NCBI RefSeq assembly: GCF_000468095.1
Contig: NZ_ASZC01000015.1
Coordinates: forward strand, 62,001-126,000
Origin: Pantoea sp. AS-PWVM4
GTDB taxonomy: Bacteria > Pseudomonadota > Gammaproteobacteria > Enterobacterales > Enterobacteriaceae
Direction of reading: 5' to 3'
DNA: 64,000 bases
Shown here: piece by piece, positions 35,108 to 43,674 of the stretch
Numbering within the stretch: the first letter of the stretch is position 1
Layout: every line of letters starts with the position of its first letter
The notes under the pieces: model-generated
What the model saw: only the letters and a program-made list of their open reading frames with translations
What the model was told of the DNA's origin: nothing
The model's database searches: none
Translations under genes and position numbers: made by a program

Positions 35108-36067
35108 TCAATGCTGCCCGCCGTCAGCAAACACCTGTGTATCGGTAATCGCCTGCACATCTACCTTATTCGGCAGAATATGCAGCGCGCTGAACAGGTC
35201 AGATACCTTCTGCACCTGGGCGATATCATCCGGTGTCACCGCGCGAATACCGTGGGAGATACGCGCGGTGATTTTCCCGGCATCAGCCGGTTGCAGGCGC
35301 GTCAGTTGCGCATATACCTGGTTGTATTCTTGCGGGTGCGCCAGCGCCCACTCACGCGCCTGTGCCAGACGATGGGTGAAATCGGCAATCGCCGCGCGCT
35401 TCAACGGATCATCGAGCGAGCTTTGTGTCGCGGTGACAAAGGAGAGTGCCGTGGTCAGCCCTTTGCCATCACGCAGCAGGCGTGCGCCATGCTGCTCCGC
35501 AATACCTAAATAGGGATCAAAGGTGGCCCAGGCGCTAATCTGCCCCGAGTTAAACGCCGCGCTGGCATCGGTTGGCAGCACAAAACGCACCGGTACGGCA
35601 TCCCGTTGCACATCTGCTTCCTGCAAAGCCTGATACAACAGATGCTGTGAGATGCTGCCGCGCGCAGATGAAACCACCACCTCTTTACCCACCAAATCCT
35701 TAACGCTGTGGATTGGGGAATCCGCCGGCACAATCAGCCCGTTGGAGCCGCCGTCACCGACGTTGGTGGCGATGATTTTCAGCGGAACACCGCCAGATGC
35801 CGCCATCAGCACCGGTAGATCACCGGCGTAGGAGGTGTCCACGGCCCCGGCGCGCTGCGCTTCAAACAACGGAGCCGCCCCCTGAAAATTCGCCCAACGG
35901 TACTGATAAGGCGCATCTTTCATCACTCCGGCCGCTTCAACCAGCGAGCGCAGGTTGCGCGCCTGATCGCCCAGCACCAGCGTGACGTGACTTAAATCAG
36001 GCGCAGCCTGACTGCCAAACGCCGCGCACAGCAACAGCGCAGCAATAACGGGTTTCAGCCATTTCAT
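35108..36067 (-). CDS. ABC transporter substrate-binding protein, TauA/SsuA/nitrate-type
   Basis: 319 aa. A Sec signal peptide (MKWLKPVIAALLLCAAFGSQA) precedes a family with the marks of TauA/SsuA sulfonate binders: FEAQRAGAVDTSYAGDLP, VGDGGSNGLIVP, SVKDLVGKEVVVSSARGS and GQISAWATFDPYLG. Sulfonates, nitrate or thiamine precursors are possible ligands. No matching permease or ATPase gene is adjacent; the only ABC genes nearby are on the other strand and of a different class. It follows a class II aldolase gene by 11 bp, so the two are probably one operon. Confidence 0.85.
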   Translation of the reverse strand: MKWLKPVIAALLLCAAFGSQAAPDLSHVTLVLGDQARNLRSLVEAAGVMKDAPYQYRWANFQGAAPLFEAQRAGAVDTSYAGDLPVLMAASGGVPLKIIATNVGDGGSNGLIVPADSPIHSVKDLVGKEVVVSSARGSISQHLLYQALQEADVQRDAVPVRFVLPTDASAAFNSGQISAWATFDPYLGIAEQHGARLLRDGKGLTTALSFVTATQSSLDDPLKRAAIADFTHRLAQAREWALAHPQEYNQVYAQLTRLQPADAGKITARISHGIRAVTPDDIAQVQKVSDLFSALHILPNKVDVQAITDTQVFADGGQH

Positions 36068-36078
36068 CGGTGAGACTC

Positions 36079-36843
36079 TCAGAGGGCGTTGCGGTTGAGC
36101 TGACGGATGTAGGCATCCCAGTGCAGCAGATATTTTTGGTTGCGGATACTGTTATCAAATGCCTGCGCGGCTTTCTCCGCCACCGCATCCGGCAGGATAA
36201 TCAGTTCAGCACCGCCCGCTTGTGCCGCCAGCTGTGCCTGACAGGCGCGTTCGAGATAATAGAGGTTATAAAATGCCTCTTCGATGCTGCCGCCGCTGGT
36301 GAGCAGGCCATGATTGCGCAAAATCAACGCGTTACGCGTGCCAAGATCGGCCACGATACGTTGCTGCTCATCCAGATCCAGCGCGATACCTTCGTAATCG
36401 TGATAGCCAAGGCGCTGATGGAAGCGGGTGCTGTGCTGCGAAATCATCAACAGCCCGTGCTTCTGTGCCGACACCCCAATGCCCGCGGCGGTATGGGTAT
36501 GCAGCACCGCATGCGCATCCGGGCGGGCACGATGGATCGCGCTGTGAATCACAAATCCGGCCGGGTTAATACCCAGTCCGGTCGGATCATCAATGATGTT
36601 GCCGTCGATGTCGATCTTCACCAGCGTCTCCGGCTGGATTTCATCGAAGGTCTGCCCGTAAGCATTAATCAGGAAATGCGGTTTTTCGCCGGGTACGCGC
36701 AGTGAGAAATGGGTGTAAATATGATCCGTCCAGCGCAACTTTGCCGCCAGATGATAAGCCTGCGCCAGTTTGACGCGTGCCTGCCATTCTCCCTCGCTAA
36801 TGCGCTGCCGTAATGCGCTGACATCCAGGATTGCCGTACTCAT
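36079..36843 (-). CDS. Class II aldolase/adducin domain protein
   Basis: 254 aa from the ATG at 36843, preceded by AAAGGAG. Zinc ligands of the class II aldolase/adducin fold are seen as His115 and His117 in VLHTHTAAG and His178 in RNHGLLTSGG. Members include fuculose-phosphate aldolase, ribulose-phosphate epimerase and decarboxylases; the sequence does not decide among them. It is upstream of and likely co-transcribed with the TauA-like binding protein. Confidence 0.85.
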   Translation of the reverse strand: MSTAILDVSALRQRISEGEWQARVKLAQAYHLAAKLRWTDHIYTHFSLRVPGEKPHFLINAYGQTFDEIQPETLVKIDIDGNIIDDPTGLGINPAGFVIHSAIHRARPDAHAVLHTHTAAGIGVSAQKHGLLMISQHSTRFHQRLGYHDYEGIALDLDEQQRIVADLGTRNALILRNHGLLTSGGSIEEAFYNLYYLERACQAQLAAQAGGAELIILPDAVAEKAAQAFDNSIRNQKYLLHWDAYIRQLNRNAL

Positions 36844-37082
36844 TTTCTGCTCCTTTGCCGGGTCGGTTTGCCTGCAAATCATCCTGACACAGCGCTTTTC
36901 ACCCTGGGAAATGCCAATAACGGCAAAACAATGTCAATAAACGCAAAGCGGAGTCGATAATTGACCTGGGTCAGTTTGGTTGAAAATCAAAACGCTAACA
37001 TGCACGGCCCCGGGAAGTGCTATGCTGCTGAAGCCGCAGCTTATCGCCCTTCCCGCTGCTTAAACCTGACGAGGGATGCCTG

Positions 37083-38687
37083 GTGCCACCGCAGAGACGA
37101 AACCGCGATTTTGGTTGGCTGTTGATTGTTTGTGCCGGGCTGCTGCCGCTGGTGCTTGGCATCCTCTGCACGGCCATTGAAGCACGCCACACCGTGCATC
37201 AGCAGCAAATCACCACCGCTAACTCCCTACTGGCTCAGGCAGAAAGAATGAGCGACAGCGCCTGGGACATGATCACCGAGTTGCGCCAGTTCCACTATCA
37301 ACCCTGTGCGGCGATTGAAGACAAGCTGCAACGTGAAGGTAACCTGAACGCCTATTTTCGCTCCATCGGCAAGCTGGAGGGCGATAACGTGACCTGCTCC
37401 TCGGCATACGGGATGAATCCCGGTTCTCTGAGCGAAATGATGCTGCGTCAACCCCCCGTAACCGGCAAAGCCTGGTGGAGTATCTCGATCCGTGGGACAT
37501 TTGGCGTGCCAGACCGCCCGGCAGTGATCTTTGTGCGGCAACTTCCTGATGGTGAAGGCTTTTGGGCGGTGATTGATGGTCAGTATTTGATGGATTTTAT
37601 GCGCGCGCTGGGCGAGTCGCGTGGCTATCGCATGACCATGCGGTTTAATGACGGCGCCCCTATCACCAGCGGGCCGGCGGAGCAGTTGCCGGAAACCTAC
37701 CTGAAAAGTGAACCCTGGCAGGCAGAATCCAGCCGCTATCCCATCAGCGTCGAAGTGGTGGTCCCTCCCAGCGAACTGTTGAAGGCGTGGCGGCAGGCGT
37801 TGTTTATTTTCCTGCCAATGGCGGCGATTTTTTCCATTCTGCTGATGATCCTCACCGCCAACTGGTTGCGTCGTCGTATCTCCTGGCGGGATGAAATTCG
37901 TCGCGCGATGCGCAACCGCCAGTTTTCGGTCCATTATCAGCCGGTCTACAGCATGGCCGCGCAGCGCTGCAACGGTGTCGAAGCGTTGCTGCGCTGGCAT
38001 TTGCCAAACGGCGATACCATCCGGCCTGACATTTTTATCAGCGCAGCAGAAGAGGAAGGCATGATTGTGCCGCTGACGCGTCATTTGCTGGAGCTGATGG
38101 CGGAAGACATTCAGAGCTGGCAAGTGGAACCAGGGTTCCATATCGGGCTGAATCTGGCGGCAGAACATTTGCAACACCCGGAGTTTGTCGCAGATATCCA
38201 ACTGTTCGCCAGACGCGTGCAGAACAAAAAATTGCAGATAACCCTGGAGCTGACCGAGCGCAGTTTGATTCACGACGGTGAGGATGTGGCGCGTAAGTTG
38301 CGATTGCTACAGGCGCAAGGGATGAAGGTGGCAATCGACGATTTCGGTACTGGTCACTGCTCGCTCAGTTATCTGCAAACTTTTCCACTCGATTATCTGA
38401 AGATCGATCGCGGCTTTATCAACGCGATTGAACGGCTGGATGGCGAAACCCCGGTACTGGACGCGATTATCAATCTGGCGCACAAGTTGCAGCTTGAGGT
38501 GCTCGGCGAAGGCGTTGAAACCTCGTTACAATTCCAGTACCTGCAACAGCGTGGTGTGGTATTTATTCAGGGCTATTATTACGCCTGGCCAATGGATAAT
38601 GACCGGCTGCGCGCATGGCTCAACGAGCAGGGGCAGCAGCCGCTACTTGCTGAGGAATCCCATGAGTCTGAACTGCATCATTCTTGA
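37083..38687 (+). CDS. CSS-motif EAL-domain c-di-GMP phosphodiesterase
   Basis: 534 aa from a GTG at 37083. A membrane helix (about 12-32), a periplasmic domain with Cys75 and the CSS motif at Cys105-Ser106-Ser107, a second helix (about 239-259) and a cytoplasmic EAL domain are read in that order. Catalytic residues are intact: E300-A301-L302, NLAAEHL, LELTERS, DDFGTG (419-424), Lys440 and Glu476, so hydrolysis of c-di-GMP to pGpG is expected. In E. coli relatives the periplasmic disulfide keeps the enzyme off and the free-thiol form is active. The last 26 bp overlap the next gene. Confidence 0.92.
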   Translation: MPPQRRNRDFGWLLIVCAGLLPLVLGILCTAIEARHTVHQQQITTANSLLAQAERMSDSAWDMITELRQFHYQPCAAIEDKLQREGNLNAYFRSIGKLEGDNVTCSSAYGMNPGSLSEMMLRQPPVTGKAWWSISIRGTFGVPDRPAVIFVRQLPDGEGFWAVIDGQYLMDFMRALGESRGYRMTMRFNDGAPITSGPAEQLPETYLKSEPWQAESSRYPISVEVVVPPSELLKAWRQALFIFLPMAAIFSILLMILTANWLRRRISWRDEIRRAMRNRQFSVHYQPVYSMAAQRCNGVEALLRWHLPNGDTIRPDIFISAAEEEGMIVPLTRHLLELMAEDIQSWQVEPGFHIGLNLAAEHLQHPEFVADIQLFARRVQNKKLQITLELTERSLIHDGEDVARKLRLLQAQGMKVAIDDFGTGHCSLSYLQTFPLDYLKIDRGFINAIERLDGETPVLDAIINLAHKLQLEVLGEGVETSLQFQYLQQRGVVFIQGYYYAWPMDNDRLRAWLNEQGQQPLLAEESHESELHHS

Positions 38688-39621
38688 TGATTACCAGAAT
38701 GTCGCCCTGACGCTTGCCGACTGGGCGACGCTGGAACCGCTGGTCCACACCACCGCCCTCACCACCCACATCGACGATCCCGACACGCTGGTCAGCCAAA
38801 TTGAGCACGCCGATATTCTGGTGGTGATGCGTGAACGTACCCCGCTCAGCGCTGAGCTGATTGGCCGCCTGCCTAAACTGAAGCTGGTGGTCACGTCCGG
38901 CATGCGGAATGCCTCTATCGATCTCGATGCCTGCCGCGAACGTTATATCGCGGTATGCGGCACTGGCAGCAGCAGCGCACCTCCGCTGGAGCTGACCTGG
39001 GGACTGTTGCTGGGGCTGGCGCGTCATCTCGTCAGCGAAAATCAGGCGCTACGCAGCAATGGCCCGTGGCAACAGACGCTGGGCATCGGGTTGCAGGGCA
39101 AAACCCTGGGATTGATTGGGCTGGGGAAAATTGGCGGCGAGATGGCGAAGGTGGCACAGGCATTTGGTATGCGGGTATGCGCCTGGAGCCAGAATCTGAC
39201 CGCAGAGCGCGCGGCCGCCTGTGGGGCAGAAAAGATGAGCACGCTGCCCGCCTTGTTGCAGGCGAGTGATGTCGTCTCACTTCATCTGGTACTGAGCGAT
39301 CGCACCCGCCATCTGCTGGATGCCGACGCGCTGGCACAGATGAAAGCGGGCGCGCTGCTGATCAATACTTCGCGTGCTGGCCTGGTCGATCAGGCGGCAA
39401 TGATCGCCGCCTTGCAAAGCGGGCAACTGGCGGGTGCCGGGCTGGATGTGTTTGATCAGGAACCGCTGCCAGCCGACCATCCGTTGCGCCAGTTACCGAA
39501 CGTCCTCGCCACGCCACATCTGGGTTACGTGGCCGATAATAACTACCGCACCTACTTCACCGAAGCCGTAGAAAATATCAATGGTTGGGTAAAAGGCGCA
39601 CCGCTGCGGTCCCTGCTGTAA
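38662..39621 (+). CDS. D-2-hydroxyacid dehydrogenase family protein
   Basis: 319 aa from the ATG at 38662, with GAGGAA upstream. The NAD-binding motif is GLIGLGKIGGEM, and the catalytic Arg238 (TSRAG), Glu267 (FDQEPLP) and His286 (TPHLGY) are all present. It reduces a 2-keto acid or oxidises a D-2-hydroxyacid; the substrate is unknown, and phosphoglycerate dehydrogenase-like proteins of this length are often annotated generically. The start lies inside the phosphodiesterase gene, suggesting translational coupling. Confidence 0.9.
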   Translation: MSLNCIILDDYQNVALTLADWATLEPLVHTTALTTHIDDPDTLVSQIEHADILVVMRERTPLSAELIGRLPKLKLVVTSGMRNASIDLDACRERYIAVCGTGSSSAPPLELTWGLLLGLARHLVSENQALRSNGPWQQTLGIGLQGKTLGLIGLGKIGGEMAKVAQAFGMRVCAWSQNLTAERAAACGAEKMSTLPALLQASDVVSLHLVLSDRTRHLLDADALAQMKAGALLINTSRAGLVDQAAMIAALQSGQLAGAGLDVFDQEPLPADHPLRQLPNVLATPHLGYVADNNYRTYFTEAVENINGWVKGAPLRSLL

Positions 39622-39687
39622 ACCTGCGTTTTACGCCCATTCATAGCCATAGTTTCAGCCACAAACTTGCTGGTTTTTGGCTGAAAC

Positions 39688-39717
39688 ATGACAAATATCA
39701 CACAAAAACGGTATACT
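39688..39717 (+). promoter_or_regulatory. Sigma-70 promoter candidate of proP
   Basis: ATGACA (39688-39693) and TATACT (39712-39717) each match consensus at five of six positions with an 18-bp spacer. The start would be near 39724, giving a leader of about 155 nt. A half CRP-like TCACA lies within the spacer, which is not the usual activator position. Confidence 0.6.
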
Positions 39718-39729
39718 CTGTCGCGGGAT

Positions 39730-39848
39730 GCAATAATTGCCAGCGTAATTATTGCTGTAGCAAGCCGGAGAAACGCACTTTTTACGGCTATGCTTTAATT
39801 TTCTCAACGCCGCGGACTGACTGCTGTAACCCGGTCCGCGCCGTTGAG
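39730..39848 (+). promoter_or_regulatory. Structured 5' leader of proP with two strong hairpins
   Basis: Hairpin 1 at 39730-39755 pairs GCAATAATT with AATTATTGC around an 8-nt loop. Hairpin 2 at 39803-39848 pairs CTCAACG with CGTTGAG and, inside, GCGGAC with GTCCGC. The second structure ends 30 bases before the proP start codon. No T-run follows either, so they are not terminators. They could be processing or stability elements. Confidence 0.55.
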
Positions 39849-39878
39849 GACTTTCTGATTCCAGGACAGGGTAACCTC

Positions 39879-41384
39879 ATGAAAATTCGTAGGAAACGTG
39901 TAAAACCGATCGGGCTGGATGATGTCACCATCATCGACGATAGCCGTTTACGTAAGGCCATCACCGCGGCATCTCTGGGTAACGCGATGGAATGGTTCGA
40001 TTTTGGTGTGTATGGCTTCGTGGCGTATGCGCTGGGTAAGGTGTTTTTCCCGGACGCGACGCCCGGTATTCAGATGATCGCCGCGCTGGCGACCTTCTCC
40101 GTCCCCTTTCTGATCCGTCCGCTGGGTGGCCTGTTCTTCGGCATGCTGGGGGATAAATACGGTCGGCAGAAAATTCTCTCGATAACCATAGTTATTATGT
40201 CGATCAGTACCTTCTGTATCGGCCTGATACCTTCGTATGCGTCTATCGGCATCTGGGCGCCGGTGTTACTGCTGCTCGCCAAAATGGCGCAGGGCTTCTC
40301 GGTGGGCGGTGAATATACCGGCGCGTCGATCTTCGTCGCCGAATACTCGCCGGACCGTAAGCGTGGCTTTATGGGAAGCTGGCTGGATTTCGGTTCCATC
40401 GCCGGTTTCGTGCTGGGTGCCGGTCTGGTAGTACTGATCTCCACCATTATCGGCGAAGACCGCTTTCTGGAGTGGGGCTGGCGTCTGCCGTTCTTCCTTG
40501 CGCTGCCGTTAGGCATCATCGGGCTGTATCTGCGCCATGCGTTGGAAGAGACTCCGGCCTTCCAGCAGCATGTGGACAAGCTGGAACAGGGCGATCGTGA
40601 AGGTTTGCGTGACGGCCCGAAAGTCTCGTTTAAAGAGATCGCCAGCAAACACTGGAAAAGCCTGCTGGCTTGCGTAGGTCTGGTGATTGCCACCAACGTG
40701 ACCTATTACATGCTGCTGACCTATATGCCGAGCTACCTGTCGCATAACCTGCACTACTCGGAAGATCACGGTGTGCTGATTATCATCGCCATTATGATCG
40801 GGATGCTGTTTGTGCAGCCAGTGATGGGGATGCTGAGTGACCGTTTTGGCCGCCGCCCGTTTGTCATTATTGGTAGCATCGCGCTGTTCATCTGCTCCAT
40901 TCCGGCGTTTATGCTGATTAACAGCGGCGTGATTGGGCTGATTTTTGCCGGTCTGCTGCTGCTGGCGGTGATCCTGAACGCCTTTACCGGTGTGATGGCC
41001 TCCTCGTTGCCCGCGATGTTCCCGACCCATATCCGCTACAGCGCACTCGCCAGTGCCTTCAACATTTCGGTGCTGATTGCCGGTCTGACGCCGACCGCCG
41101 CCGCCTGGCTGGTGGAGTCCACCAACAATCTCTACATGCCGGCTTATTATTTGATGGTGATTGCGGTGATTGGTTTGGTCACCGGCCTGTATATGAAAGA
41201 GACGGCGAATAAACCGTTGATTGGCGCAACGCCTGCGGCATCCGACATTGAAGAAGCGCGTGAAATCCTCCAGGAACATCACGACAACATCGAGCAGAAA
41301 ATCGAAGATATCGATGCCGAGATCGCGAAACTGGAAGCGAAGCGTAAAAACCTGGTGCAGCAGCACCCGGATATCAACGAGTAA
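39879..41384 (+). CDS. proP: Osmoregulatory proline/glycine betaine:H+ symporter ProP
   Basis: 501 aa from the ATG at 39879 (MKIRRKRVKPIGLDDVTIID), against 500 in E. coli. It is a 12-helix MFS symporter that imports proline, betaine and ectoine upon hyperosmotic shock. The region from KAITAASLGNAMEWFDFGVY (part) through VAEYSPDRKRGFMGSW is nearly identical to E. coli. The C-terminal antiparallel coiled coil (about 455-497, EILQEHHDNIEQKIEDIDAE in part) that tunes the osmotic threshold is present. An upstream extension of the open frame to 39585 is within the previous gene and leader, and is rejected. Confidence 0.97.
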   Translation: MKIRRKRVKPIGLDDVTIIDDSRLRKAITAASLGNAMEWFDFGVYGFVAYALGKVFFPDATPGIQMIAALATFSVPFLIRPLGGLFFGMLGDKYGRQKILSITIVIMSISTFCIGLIPSYASIGIWAPVLLLLAKMAQGFSVGGEYTGASIFVAEYSPDRKRGFMGSWLDFGSIAGFVLGAGLVVLISTIIGEDRFLEWGWRLPFFLALPLGIIGLYLRHALEETPAFQQHVDKLEQGDREGLRDGPKVSFKEIASKHWKSLLACVGLVIATNVTYYMLLTYMPSYLSHNLHYSEDHGVLIIIAIMIGMLFVQPVMGMLSDRFGRRPFVIIGSIALFICSIPAFMLINSGVIGLIFAGLLLLAVILNAFTGVMASSLPAMFPTHIRYSALASAFNISVLIAGLTPTAAAWLVESTNNLYMPAYYLMVIAVIGLVTGLYMKETANKPLIGATPAASDIEEAREILQEHHDNIEQKIEDIDAEIAKLEAKRKNLVQQHPDINE

Positions 41385-41394
41385 TTCTCCCTCC

Positions 41395-41418
41395 ACTCCC
41401 GCTTCGGCGGGAGTTTTC
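41395..41418 (+). terminator. Intrinsic terminator after proP
   Basis: CTCCCGC pairs with GCGGGAG around a TTCG tetraloop, followed by TTTT. It begins about 11 bp after the proP stop codon. Confidence 0.88.
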
Positions 41419-41500
41419 ATTTGCTGCGCAGCACACAAACCTTCATCCACCGCCGTGAAAAGGAGTAGACTGGCGCTACTTTTTTCACCTGTAAGTAAGA

Positions 41501-42484
41501 ATGAGCATGTCTGATTTTTCTCTTATCCAGCGTCCAAGAAGGCTGCGTAAAAGCGCCGCGATGCGTGAAATGTTCCAGGAAACCAGCCTGAGCCTCAGCG
41601 ATTTGGCGCTGCCCATCTTCGTTGAAGAAGGGGTGGATGATTACAAACCCATTACCGCCATGCCAGGCGTGATGCGTATTCCCGAAAAACGTCTGGCGTA
41701 TGAAATCGAGCGTATTGCCAAAGCGGGTATCCGTTCGGTGATGACCTTTGGTATTTCGCACCACACCGATGCCACCGGCAGCGATGCATGGAACGAAAAC
41801 GGCCTGGTGGCGCGTATGTCGCGCATCTGCAAAGACACCGTGCCAGAGATGATCGTCATGTCTGACACCTGTTTCTGCGAATACACCAGCCACGGCCACT
41901 GCGGCGTGCTGTGCGACCACGGTGTCGATAACGACGCTACCCTGATTAACCTCGGCAAGCAGGCAGTGGTTGCCGCACAGGCCGGTGCCGATTTTATTGC
42001 GCCGTCAGCGGCGATGGATGGTCAGGTTAAAGCGATTCGTCAGGCGCTCGACGCCGCCGGATTTACCGATACCGCCATCATGTCCTACTCCACCAAATTC
42101 GCGTCTTCGTTCTACGGCCCGTTCCGTGAAGCGGCGGGTACGGCGCTGAAAGGCGATCGCAAAACTTATCAGATGAATCCGATGAACCGCCGTGAAGCGA
42201 TTCGCGAATCGCTGATTGATGAAGCGGAAGGGGCCGATTCCCTGATGGTGAAACCGGCCGGAGCCTACCTTGATATCCTGCGTGATATCCGCGAGCGTAC
42301 CACGCTGCCGCTGGCTGCCTATCAGGTAAGCGGTGAGTACGCGATGATCAAATTCGCCGCGCAAGCCGGTGCCATCGATGAACGCAATGTGGTACTGGAA
42401 AGCCTCGGTGCCATTAAGCGCGCCGGGGCTGATTTGATTTTCAGCTATTTTGCCCTTGATCTCGCCGAGCAAAAAATGCTCTGA
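41501..42484 (+). CDS. hemB: Delta-aminolevulinic acid dehydratase (porphobilinogen synthase) HemB
   Basis: 327 aa. It condenses two 5-aminolevulinate molecules to porphobilinogen in heme synthesis. The zinc-binding cysteines are in [15 protein letters not shown]. The two active-site lysines lie in [13 protein letters not shown] and [11 protein letters not shown]. The start is [18 protein letters not shown]; a second ATG at 41507 (MSDFSL) is also possible. It stands alone between proP and the diguanylate cyclase gene; in E. coli hemB is at a distant locus. Confidence 0.96.
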   Translation: MSMSDFSLIQRPRRLRKSAAMREMFQETSLSLSDLALPIFVEEGVDDYKPITAMPGVMRIPEKRLAYEIERIAKAGIRSVMTFGISHHTDATGSDAWNENGLVARMSRICKDTVPEMIVMSDTCFCEYTSHGHCGVLCDHGVDNDATLINLGKQAVVAAQAGADFIAPSAAMDGQVKAIRQALDAAGFTDTAIMSYSTKFASSFYGPFREAAGTALKGDRKTYQMNPMNRREAIRESLIDEAEGADSLMVKPAGAYLDILRDIRERTTLPLAAYQVSGEYAMIKFAAQAGAIDERNVVLESLGAIKRAGADLIFSYFALDLAEQKML

Positions 42485-42495
42485 TCACCGTTACG

Positions 42496-42530
42496 CTTAT
42501 CAGCCGTTGTTTGGCGGCTGATAAGTTATT
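42496..42530 (+). terminator. Hairpin after hemB
   Basis: A perfect 11-bp stem CTTATCAGCCG/CGGCTGATAAG with an 8-nt loop is followed by TTATT. The T-tract is weak, so efficiency is uncertain. Confidence 0.6.
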
Positions 42531-42598
42531 ACGGCCATCTTTTGTTGTGGCACAACACCAGTTCTGTAGCACCTGCATCCTATAAGAAGAGTAACGCG

Positions 42599-43567
42599 AT
42601 GAAAGCACCTGCACTGCCCGCAGACGAGTCATATCGTCTGGCTCAGTTACGTGCGCTCAACATTCTGCATACCCCGGCAGAAGAGCGTTTTGACCGCCTG
42701 ACCCGCCTCGCCCGTCGTCTGTTTGGCGTGCCGATTGCGCTGGTAAGCCTGCTGGAGGAGGACCATCAATGGTTCAAATCTATCGCGGGACAATCCGGTG
42801 AAACCGCGCCGCGCAATACCTCCTTTTGCGGCCATGCCATCTTACAGGATGATGTGATGGTGGTGGAGAATGCGCTGGAAGACGAACGTTTCCACGATAA
42901 TCCCTTAGTCACTGGCGAGAGCCCAGTACGCTTCTATGCGGGTTGCCCGCTGCGTACCCCTGCCGGTGCCAAAGTCGGCACCCTGTGCATTGTCGACCAC
43001 CATGCCCGTGCGTTTGATGCCGAGGATTGCCACACGCTGCGCGATCTGGCGGCGATGGCGGAAGCTGAGCTGGTGGCTTTCCAGACCGCCACCTCCGACG
43101 AGCTGACACAAATCACCAATCGCCGTGGCTTTATGACGCTGGGGCAACTGGCGCTGAACGAATGTCAGTTGAAGCAGTTGCCCGCCAGCCTGACGTTTCT
43201 CGACCTCGACCGCTTTAAAGAGATCAATGACACCCTCGGCCATCGTGAAGGCGATCGGGCGTTGATGGATTTTGCCGATGCAATGAAGGTGAGTTTCCGT
43301 CATGCGGATCTGTTCGCACGTCTGGGCGGTGATGAATTTGTGGTGCTGTTTAACGGCCTGCAACAAGCAGATGCCGAGGGAGTACTGGAGCGCTTTGATC
43401 GGTTGCTGCAAAAACAGACGCGCGATCTGAACCGGCGCTATCAACTACATTTTTCGTCCGGCATCGTCGAGTTTGATCCACACCACCCGTTGTCGCTGGA
43501 GCAACTGCTGGAAAGCAGCGACGAACGGATGTATGCCGCGAAAAAACTGCGTAAACAGACGCGATAA
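42599..43567 (+). CDS. GAF-GGDEF diguanylate cyclase
   Basis: 322 aa from the ATG at 42599 (MKAPALPADESYRLAQL). Residues about 25-160 form a GAF sensory domain (FGVPIALVSLLEED, NTSFCGHAIL, FYAGCPLRTPAGAKVGTLC). The GGDEF domain follows, with the active motif GGDEF at 243-247 and an inhibitory-site RHAD at 234-237, five residues before it, so product feedback is expected. There is no membrane segment, so the enzyme is cytoplasmic. It makes c-di-GMP from two GTP; the GAF ligand is unknown. Its stop codon lies inside a REP-like repeat. Confidence 0.93.
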   Translation: MKAPALPADESYRLAQLRALNILHTPAEERFDRLTRLARRLFGVPIALVSLLEEDHQWFKSIAGQSGETAPRNTSFCGHAILQDDVMVVENALEDERFHDNPLVTGESPVRFYAGCPLRTPAGAKVGTLCIVDHHARAFDAEDCHTLRDLAAMAEAELVAFQTATSDELTQITNRRGFMTLGQLALNECQLKQLPASLTFLDLDRFKEINDTLGHREGDRALMDFADAMKVSFRHADLFARLGGDEFVVLFNGLQQADAEGVLERFDRLLQKQTRDLNRRYQLHFSSGIVEFDPHHPLSLEQLLESSDERMYAAKKLRKQTR

Positions 43568-43664
43568 ACCGCAAACAACTTGCACGATAAATCGCAAACA
43601 ACTTGCGCGATAAATCGCGCCGCTACGGAATAGGTGAAATCGGTAGCGGCGCGATTCATCGCGC
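43561..43664. repeat. Degenerate 23-bp tandem copies plus an inverted REP pair
   Basis: Two degenerate units of the type CGATAAATCGCAAACAACTT, with a 23-bp period, start at about 43561 and 43583 and lead into a full inverted REP (43605-43626, core GCGCGATAAATCGCGC). A forward REP (43643-43664, GTAGCG head, core GCGCGATTCATCGCGC) follows. The first degenerate unit supplies the TAA stop of the diguanylate cyclase gene (43565-43567). Confidence 0.88.
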
Positions 43665-43674
43665 GGTGTTGACC

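Noticed and set aside
39687-39702. CRP site upstream of proP
   Set aside because: Only the right half matches well, and it lies between the -35 and -10 boxes rather than at an activating position.
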